Below are positions 55,248 to 64,000 of a stretch of DNA of 64,000 nucleotides, one piece after another. The stretch comes from Sordaria brevicollis. Taxonomy: Eukaryota; Ascomycota; Sordariomycetes; Sordariales; Sordariaceae. The notes beneath the pieces were generated by a model. It worked only from the letters and a program-made list of their open reading frames with translations, was not told where the DNA came from and ran no database searches. The translations under genes and the position numbers were made by a program. Position 1 is the first letter of the stretch, and every line of letters begins with the position of its first letter. The stretch lies in assembly GCA_033439795.1 (NCBI GenBank), contig JAUTDP010000013.1, positions 62,001 through 126,000 of the forward strand, in the 5' to 3' direction.

Positions 55248-58200
55248 CTTGAATGTGTTGTCGTGTGGTTGTCGGGATGTAGTCGTCTTGGTAGTATTTC
55301 TTGTCGAATATTTCTCTCCAAACCCTTCTTGGGAAAGGTCGGGGTGCCGAGAAAAGAAAAAAAATAGGCAATGCAAGAGACTGCAATGAAACCCGGGGAA
55401 TCTGGTTCCGGTCGACGGGATCGAGTTAGGATGGATGGGGATGAGGATGCAGCTAAGAAATGATGGAAAAAGCTTCTTTCGAGACTGCGAGATGGTTTCT
55501 TTATGTACTGCATGAATCTTCCTCTCCTCCCCCTTCCCTTCCTCCCCAGATCTACCAAGATTTCTGTCTGATGGATCCGGGGTCACCGACAATTTCCTGT
55601 TCGTCCTCGGCATCGCGAACTGCTCCCAAAGCCGTCACGAGACCAACTCAAACTGGACCAGATGCTTACGGGCCATCCCCGCCCAAGTCCGGCCCTGGCA
55701 CCGCTGTGGAAGCAGAAGCATGGATGGAGAGGCAACGCCGGCACTTGCCCAGGAAAGCTGCAGAGCTGGAAGCACTCCGAGACGAACCTCTCTTCCAACT
55801 CGGTATGGGATCATCCTGGGCGGATCCCGGAGAGACATGGAGAAGGACAAAGGCCGGGGAAATTGGAATCCATGGGGATACGGTGGGATAGACGGCTGCC
55901 AGCTTCGGAGGAGGAGAGTGTCCTGACTGGCTGAGGGAGGCCTTCTGTGGCTTGAATGTGTGGAGTAAGCCACCGGAGCCTCATGGCAATGGATCCCCCC
56001 CAGGCCCATCCCCACGGAGTCTGGAGTGTCCTGGCTGGGGAAGACCCAGTCGGATGGGAAAGCATGGGGTTGTGATGGAGCATCAAGGAACCCGCTCCGA
56101 AGTAAACAATGCCAGGTCCGGGTTAGGGTTTTGTGTGGGCTGGCTTCAGGGGGCGATGGGCCCGCGAAGGCTTCAAGGCCCAGAAGAGACCAGACCCCCG
56201 AAGGGAATCCACCCAAATGCGTCAGGTAACGTAAGAAGAACCAATTGGGTAAAATGAAGGCTAATTAGCCTAAATAAAGCCAGGAGACAAGGAACAGCCA
56301 AAAGTCTCGGTCCTTTTGTGGCGCCCGTGTGGCTCCTGTGTGGATGTGCGGTGGATGAAGTGTGGATGAACCGGTGGAGTGGCTGATGGGTTCCCGGATA
56401 TACCAAAACACCAACCAGCTCGCAGTATCAGAGAGACGGTCAGACATTTTGACTCGCCCCCATCCAGGTACATCCAGAACGCTCCAGGTTTCTGGTTCGA
56501 CGAAAAGCTCAGAAAAACCGGTGACCACCTGGCAGGTCGAACTGTTCGCTGGCTAGCATGACGACGATCTGGAAGCCGCCGAAAAGAAGCGGACAAGCGG
56601 TGCACACACTTTGTTGTTTTGCTCCACATCAGCACGCCGGAGCGCATTCCCAACGAGTCAACAACATGCCCATTATGATGACAATCGACGGGTGAAAAAA
56701 TCAAGCAAAATCCTTTACCGACGGAGTTCCGAGACATCCGTGGAGGAAGAAAGGAAACCGGGTTGTGGAAGTGAAGATTCTGCGAGAAACATCAGAGCAT
56801 CAACAACGATGGTCGGGTCAAGCAGGGAGAGAGAAAAAAAGGGAAACATGGGAGAGGAGACAATATGACCCGAAACCGAGATACCGGACGAACACTCACA
56901 AACAAGCAAAAAGTCCAAGTTCGCACCGAGATCCGAAAAACGGGTCAAAAGTCGAGAACTTCTTCCTCCAGTCGTCAGCTTCAGCTGCTCGCCAGCGCAC
57001 GCGAGAAACGATCAGCAGGACATGGAGAAGGGCCGATAGCAAAGGAGAGTGTCTCCGTCGTGTCTCGCGTGCCTGTGTATCACTTTCCCCCGCGAATCTG
57101 AACCCAAAACCCCAGAATCACAGATATCGGTGATATCCTCTCCCCCCTTCCTCGTTATCGTCACCCAAAACCTCCAAAATCCTTGGTCGATCCCCAGTTT
57201 GCATTGGCCATTGCCCCTGACGATTTCTCCAGGTTCCAGCATTTCTGCCCAACGCACACGGTCCTCTCTGTGCCTGGGTTTTTCATTCGTGATCCGTCCG
57301 GCCAATTCCATGCCAGACATGACGGGCAGCAGCAGCGACCAGGACTCGAGGGAGTCCACGCCGTGTCGTGTTGAAAAGTTGACGGATTCGTGGAGAGGGG
57401 GGAGAACTGGAGAAGAACCGGCCTTCAAAAGTCCTCCGCTCTCATTGTTACCTCCCGGCTTTCTACCCCGGAGTTCCAGTTGGAGACAGTACCTTCCCAC
57501 TCCCCCAGATTTTTTTGTTGTGTCACGGTATTTTTCGATCGCGAGATCGAGCGTCAACGGTTCTACCCCGAGGGGAAAGAATGGTCGGGGCAGTCTCACA
57601 GTCTGCGTAAATCCGTGGTTGCGGACTGGTTGGTGGTCTGGTGGAAACGACCCACCGACAGTCTCATTTGTTGTTTTCCCCATGATCCCTCCCGTTCATC
57701 TCCAGGTTTCTTTTGGTGCCCCTGACTAATTTGTTGATGTTTTGTTTTTTCTTCCTTCGATCTGGTGGTTCCTGACACACATGACATCATGAAATCAGAT
57801 CTGGAGAACAGAAAGATCCAAGCTGTCGCGTGCCCCTACCTCCACATGTTTGAGAATGGAGAAAGAGGCGCACAGACAGGAGATCAATGCGAGATCTTTC
57901 CAGACCATGGAAAGCCTGCAACGGGAAATTATTGGAGAAAAGGGTGACGCCCTGTCGGACGGATTCACGACTCGTTCATGAACTCATTTTGGTGGGAGGC
58001 TTCTTCCTTGTGAGAAAGAATCAAGAAAAAAAAGCTGGATGTTGCATGTTCATGCTTGGCGACGGGAGTGATGGGTGTTCCTTGGATGAATTTTTGTGGT
58101 TTCGAAATTTTCTTCATCATGGTCATTATGCCGCGACTCGAAAGGCTGGCTGGCGTCGGCTTTGGCTCTTCTTCTTGTTCTGCTTCGTAGGTTTTTGTCG

Positions 58201-61200
58201 AAAGTCGATCCAGGAATAACTGAGTCGCGAAACCTCCAATATGGCTGCGATTGGAGCACCAAGAACAGTCGATGGTGATACGAGAAAAGAGGACAAGCCA
58301 CAGTTTCCCCAGATGCCACAGTAATCCCGACCCACTCGTTGGTCTCAGCGGGTGTCGAGTATCAGCGTCCGGGCGCTCGACACCGGCAACACGGCAGCTG
58401 CTCACGGGAGAGAAAAAATGAAGTGCAGGTCGGCGAACACCGGCACTCGGGCCTTCTCTCTCCACCATGGAGAATGTGGGACTCCTTCCTTCCTCCCCTG
58501 AGTCCCCGAGTCCCCTCGTCCCTCGCAGCTCGCTCGCTCTCGTTTTGTCGGAGGGTCTGCGCCTCCCCGCAAAATTCTCACAAAGTCTGGGGCGCATGTG
58601 ATCTTCGGAATTTTTCTCTGGTTCCATTTCGTATCTGGGGAATGGCGTCACGGTGTGCACCGCCCCATTCGAAAATAGCGAAATCTGGGGGAAGTCCAGT
58701 CTGGATTCTGGGGATGGGACGAACGTCAGTTCGTTGCAACCTCCGTTCTGACAACTTCCCAACAATGGGTTTGCCGCCAATTTTGTTCCAAGTCAGTCAC
58801 GTTGTTGCGCTGACTGTTCATTGCATTCGTATGGCAATTGAAACGGTGAGTTGATGTTGGAACCATGGCTTGTCGAGGATTATCGCGACGCTTGTGAAAA
58901 ATCGCCAAGAGTTCAAGATGTGTGATGCACCACACCTTGGTGCGATGAAAGAAACGGCTTCGAGCGGCATGCATGCATTGCGACAGTCTTGAACGGGAGC
59001 GCAGCTCTTTATGAGGTGTTCGCGAATGTTTCGATTCGAGATGCGAAGAGACAGCATTGGAAATGAACGAGTGTCTCGGCTGAGTGTTGCAGTAGGACCA
59101 CCCGATTTCTGATCTCAGAAGGTGTAGGATGACAGCTCATCGCCGGAGAGAAAAGGCCGTAATAACGAGATGGTTTCCCGGTCCCGTTCTTGTATCGGAA
59201 AATATTGAAAGAGTAGAATAGATGTGAGGGTGTTATGCGGGACAAAACACCAACCAGACCTCGAAGATTCGTCCACGATGAAAGCTCAGCGTCGATCAAC
59301 ATCTGTCATCACCACCATATATCAGCAAACCAATTCCACGATACAGGCAGTTTCGGTCTTATACATACCATGGAGGTGTTTTCATTGAGTAGCGACTCTT
59401 CGGATATACTGATCATTTTGAGAGAAAACTAGGGACGAAAGCATACGTACCTAGTCATACCTCCTCCTCAAGCATCTCCAACACCGACGTTCAACATCGA
59501 CGTCTGCGTCAAAATAAACTTTTAAGCTTAACCTCAATCCACCCAAAATAAACTCTACACAGCCAGAACATTGACAGCTTGACAAGCTTGCATGACATTG
59601 CATCTTTTTGGTTCCCGAGGTCCCGGACGCGCCCGAAGTTACCGTTTCCCCCGTCGATCCCGTCCGTCTGGAGTCTGCGTCCCGTCCCGTCTTGACTTTC
59701 TCCCCCTCGTGGCAACTGCAGCTGCAGCCCAGGAAAAAAAAGCACGATGGAAGCGAAAACGAAGTTAGCCGTGGTCATGAGACCAAGACGGGAGATGATG
59801 GCCAAGATACTTCCAAGATGTTGGCTCCCTGGACTTCCAAGACTTGTTCCCCTGGGGATATAGACTTTGCCTAGAAAGGCAAGTAGGAAGGACTTCTTAG
59901 CAGAGCACAGCCACAACCTCGTGGAAATCTGTAGTTGAAGGTTGAAATAAGCTTTTTAGGGCGGCTCTATTCGCTTGAAGAGTTGCATTTCGGTTGCGTT
60001 GGGACAAGAAACTATCGGTTCGAAATCCCGAAAATCCGGAACCCCGGGAGCCGCCGGGCCGAGGTATTGATCAACACCACCGGCCAAAGCCGTACAGTAT
60101 TCGTGTACATAACAGGCACAACACAGATATTCAATTCACGTAAACGCATGTATACAATTACCGTAGAGATTCGGTCAGTTCCTTTTGGAGTTTTGAGGGT
60201 TGATAGTGGGAAATTATTGCGTCATACACCTTGGGAAGAGGGTTACTCGCGGAAAACAACCGGAAAACGAATTGACCGGACCTTTACGATAGTGAGTACT
60301 TGTGGAAGCCAAGGTTATATAACTGTTGCAAGAATGCGAGTATCCGCAAGTACGCGACTACGGTATTATGAAGAATCCTAATTCTCAAGACGAAAGGGAT
60401 GGCAAACTTGAACATCATCTAATGTCGACCCATGTTGATAGCCGACCATAAATGCGAGAATATTGGACAAACCCAACAGACAACGGGAAAAGAATGCAGG
60501 CACAGTACAAAATGTCAAAAGGTTTCTTGGCAACTGAGATCGATTTCGTTCGACAGCAAATCTCCAACTCTTTTTGATAGGTGACGATTCTATACGACAA
60601 AGGGAAAACAAGAATAGAAACTAGAAAACCCTTGGCACAAAATTAACCAACTTAGCTCAAGACCCTTCACACCAACCCTTCCACGTAGGTTCCTGGAGGT
60701 TTAAGTGGCAGATTATTATAAAAAGGATGTTGTTGTGTTGTTCAAGTGGATGGTCGAGATGTCGGACATTATCACAGGATCTCCATCCTTCCCTTCCTTC
60801 CTGCTCCTGTGCTGAAAAATCTCAAAAGTCAGAACCAGAAAGCGTGTGTACGTTTATAGCCTTGTTACTAGAGGTATCGTTCGTATTCTGTCTGTCCTTC
60901 GTGCCTCGAGTTCTTCTTTCTTCTCAGTCCTGAGTTGCTTTTGCTCCCTTTCTCAACTTACTCTTGGACTTCTGTTCAATGCTTGGCACATTTCGTAATC
61001 GACTCTGTTCAGGGATCTAGACATCGGGGACACCATATTACAAGTTTCTATGAACTTACACCGACCTGCGTATGTGAACTCAGTATCCCACTCTATCTTA
61101 ATGACGCATCACTTATTCCCTTTTGTCTATTCTTCATAGCTAACACCAATCTGCTTATAGGTTTATTTAATATACGGCATGCCTCTGTACTTCTAAAAGG

Positions 61201-61516
61201 ATCAACCATATAAAGAAATTCATTAGGGTAAACAACAAGACAAACTCGTCTCATCAAACTCCAGGTTGTTCAAGGGTATGTAGTATGATTCCAATTTCTC
61301 TCTTACTTTTTCCGACGCCAGCCATGAGTATGCATGCATTCTCCAAAATATACAAATGCCATCGTCATCTTTCCTCTGTCTTATACCTGGCCATTGATGG
61401 CGATTTACCACTCCGGTTGACTTCATCCCCATACACTCTAATACATCGCACCGTGTACACTTCAATACCATCATCATAGGTGATGAGACGAGGTTACGTG
61501 TCAAGCGACAGTCCGA
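55248..61516. other. Long gene-free interval (6.3 kb)
   Basis: No convincing protein gene or RNA gene. It lies between the transporter's start and the 3' end of the Stu2-like gene. Open frames of 150-270 residues occur on both strands (for example 55635-56216, 57012-57683 and 57965-58780 minus, 57049-57729 and 59935-60381 plus). They overlap each other antisense, lack a recognised domain and have no consistent third-base bias, so they are probably chance. Base composition is normal, unlike the transposon block. GC-rich CCGGGG and CTGGGG motifs are frequent in 55390-56040. It may hold a long promoter, a long 5' UTR or a noncoding RNA. Confidence 0.45.
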
Positions 61517-64000
61517 CTATGGTCGGTTGAGACCTTGTTTGGCCTAGGGAGCGGTAACAGTTAGCATCATAGTGAAAACACGATCGAGATAACTGAAATC
61601 AGCAACATACCTTCATCTGCTCTATACGAGCCTTCAACTGACTCGTCACTTCCGCAGCCCTCTTCCAGCTCTCCATTCCACCCGCCGTACCACTTGAAGG
61701 AGCTTGGAGTCTGCTCGCGCCGGTCCTCATACCAGTCCTACTGCTGGACCGCTCTGCTCCGTAGCTGCCAAAGCCCATAGAAGCGAGCGATTCGGAGCTC
61801 CTAGCCTCCTCGACCGGCTCGCGGAAGCCCCTCGCAGGTGTGCCACGGCCGCTGCTTCCTGCGCTTCCTCCCTGGTGATACCTAGGATCCGGGCTCACCT
61901 TCTGGTGGAAGCCGCCCGACATCATGCCATCGCCGCCGTTCTCCTTCTCCTCGCTCATGCTACTGGCAAAGCTCATGCGGTTCCTATTCGCTGACTGAGC
62001 CTGCTGGTAGCCGTTGTCGTTGTAAATACCGTCGTGAGTTGGGCTCATGACTCCAAGACCGATGTGAGGAGAGCTGGGGCTGCCCGGTCGGGCACGGTTC
62101 GCGTGGCGTAGTTGATCCTCGGTGTGGCTCAGAGCTCGCTTGAGTCTGTCGAGCTCACGGCGCAAGCGATCGTTGGTCTGTTCAGCGGCTTCGAAATCGC
62201 TGCGGGCCCTAACCAGCTGGGTCTCCTTGGCTTTGATCGAGAGCACGTCCCTGGTATGGTCCTCAATCAGAGAAGCGTTCTGGTTCTTCAGTTCCTGAAT
62301 CTCTGACAAGAGCTTTGAACGGTCGTGACGAGCATCCTCGAGTTGCTTCAGAAGACGGTCGTTGGCATCTCGGAGCTCTTCAAGCTCAGCACGCTCAATG
62401 TGGGAAAGACCTGAAGGTGGGGGTGGCATTGGGGGAGTAGGGGTGTAATCCATGGGCACCGGCTTGGCCAGTGACCGCCCAGCAAGACCACCTGGCTGGA
62501 GACCGCCACGTCCGAGCCCCATGCGTGGTGGCGCCGGCCGTTGCTCCTCGGGGGAAGGCGGATCATCAAGGTCCATAGGCTCTGGCTCCGGCTCCGGCTC
62601 CGCGCGTCGAGGAGATGGCGGCGCAGCAAACGCCGACCGCTTTACCGGGGCCTTGATGCCGCCACCAAGGCCACCACCGGCAGCAGGAGCGCCGCCGGGT
62701 TTTGGTACACCAAGCTTGTTACCAAGGCCACCCATACGCGGGGGTGCGGCCGCAGCAGGAGCAGCTGCTGGAGCTGCCTGGGCAGGAGGCGCCGCTCCGA
62801 AGCCTGCTGGCTTCTTGGCACCAACTGGGGCCTTCTTCACGGGGCCCTTCTTTGCAGGACCCGGAGGCGGCGCTCGAGCTGCTGGCGGGGGCGGCTTTGG
62901 CTTATCCTTTGCCTTGACCTCGGCAGCCTCATAGAACTCCTTGATCTTGTTCTTTCGGATATCGTCCAAGCCTTCGAGATGTGGGTTCATGGCTCTTTCG
63001 CCAATGATCTTCATGATCGTACCCAGAATTTCGGCACCACCAGAACGAAGACCTTCACTGCTCTCGGAAAGAAGCTTCTTTGCGCACTCAACCATGGTCG
63101 CGATCTCTTGTTTGCTGGGGACATCCTTTGTTGTGCGCAGGCACCTGACCAGGAACTTCATGGTACCTTCCTTAACTTGAGGGTTCTTGTGCTTGAGGAA
63201 TTCTGTGATATCCTCCATGTTTTCCGTTAGATCAGTGGACAGGAAGACGGCATCCAGGGCAGCACCCAGGGCATCCGCCACAGTCTGCTTCTTTTCCTTG
63301 AGACGCTCGAGGATAGGTTGCATGACGGTAGGGCGGTACTTGGCAAAGCCCTTGCGCAGACCCTTTGCGAGAAGCTCGATACATTGTGCTGCTTGCGTGA
63401 CGACGGCAACGTTGGCGTCCTTCATACATTTTGCCAAGCAACGCGTGATTTCGTTGTAGTCTCCTTCCTTGATTCTTGGGACGTTCACAGCAGCGTATAG
63501 GGCCTCGGTTGCCTCCTTTCTCTCCTTCCACTTTGACGAGTTGATGTTGTCGAAGAATTCCTTTGGTACTTTGCTGAGAATATCCTGCGGTTCTGCCAAA
63601 TCGAATGCGTCGATCTCACCAACATCCTCTTCCTCGGGCGCATCTGCCATTTCCTCATCTTCGTCTCCGCCTCCTACAGGGGCCGCGGCCTGCGCAGCTT
63701 GCTGTGATCGAAGAAGACGCTCCTGCTTGGGGGCACCTTCGGCCTTGGCCTTTTCGAATTGTGCTTCGAGATCGTTTTGTTGAGTCGGCTTAAGCTCGGC
63801 CCAGAACATGGGTTTCATGGCGTCGCGCAACCACCTGTAAAACTCGACGGTAAGATTAGTAGCCTCGGCTCTTACATTCTTGTCGGCGTGGCCAAAGACC
63901 TTGGGCAAGAATTTGAGCACGGGCTTGGGGTCGGCCGTCTTGCAACCATAGTTGTGGAAAATGGCGGTTAGCGCAGCAAGCGCAGCCGCGACAACCTTGG
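61517..64000 (-). CDS. XMAP215/Dis1/Stu2-family microtubule-associated protein, 3' part
   Basis: Partial: the gene runs past 64000, where the frame is still open (KVVAAALAALTAIFHNYG) and lacks its start. Visible exons are 64000-61611 and 61543-61517. The intron (61610-61544, 67 bp) has donor GTATGT, branch site GCTAAC and acceptor CCCTAG; the last exon adds only eight residues (AKQGLNRP). TOG domains bind tubulin and promote microtubule growth at plus ends and spindle poles (family knowledge). The piece holds the end of TOG1 (VFGHADKNVRAEATNLTVEF), then TOG2 in full (from KVPKEFFDNINSSKWKERKE, with PTVMQPILERLKEKKQTVAD), a Pro/Ala/Gly-rich basic linker, PEPEPMDLDDPPSPEE, and a coiled coil (LSHIERAELEELRDANDRLL onwards). 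Two TOGs plus a coiled coil is the fungal layout, as in Stu2, Alp14 and AlpA. Confidence 0.9.

Noticed and set aside
57012..58780. Long overlapping frames on both strands
   Set aside because: They overlap antisense, have no domain and lack C/G-ending codon bias; treated as chance.

Overview
The window is nuclear DNA from a filamentous ascomycete, most probably Neurospora (N. crassa or a close relative). Three things point there. Genes have short introns with GTAAGT/GTATGT-type donors and CTAAC/CTGAC-type branch sites. There is a beta-TrCP-like F-box/WD40 protein that matches the clock component FWD-1. About 19 kb of AT-rich, stop-riddled DNA carries the C-to-T/G-to-A signature of repeat-induced point mutation (RIP). 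No bacterial features are present.

Layout. 1-2032: sparse DNA with a doubtful SNF2-like motif and one small hypothetical ORF (minus). 2033-3826: coiled-coil protein (minus), with three identical 19-bp palindromic repeats upstream. 5076-7316: large multi-spanning membrane protein (plus). 8181-11003: membrane protein with an N-terminal segment like the winged helix that follows NACHT domains (plus). 11182-12102 and 13539-14532: two related secreted, GPI-anchor-type proteins (minus). 16610-18382: three-exon, probably seven-helix membrane protein (plus). 18851-19513: ESCRT-III protein Vps60/CHMP5 (plus). 20432-23439: fwd-1-like F-box/WD40 gene (minus), whose upstream side faces the transposon block.

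24711-43965: RIP-degraded retrotransposon cluster. A Ty1/Copia-type element (24711-38044) has 188-bp LTRs and target duplication GCACG. Nested in it are a Gypsy-type, chromodomain-bearing element (26583-34034; 282-bp LTRs; duplication GTTAT) and an unmutated solo LTR (36687-36939; duplication CTAGC). After 256 bp of ordinary DNA comes a second Copia-type element on the minus strand (38301-43965; 176-bp LTRs; duplication ACAAT).

44320-45770: FMN-dependent alpha-hydroxy-acid oxidase/lactate monooxygenase-like enzyme (minus). 46770-51212: 1480-residue repeat-rich, disordered protein (minus). 53562-55247: hexose transporter of the major facilitator superfamily (minus). 55248-61516: 6.3 kb without a convincing gene. 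61517-64000: 3' part of an XMAP215/Dis1/Stu2-family microtubule protein (minus), running off the window.

The genes are an ordinary mix of fungal housekeeping, membrane and cell-surface functions and do not form a recognisable cluster or pathway. The most informative structure is the retrotransposon block: every insertion keeps an exact 5-bp target duplication, and in all three full-length elements the two LTRs show opposite RIP gradients, least mutated at the outer edge. I did not find a clear undescribed defence or biosynthetic system. Coordinates of introns and starts are by eye; homology statements come from family knowledge, not from a search.
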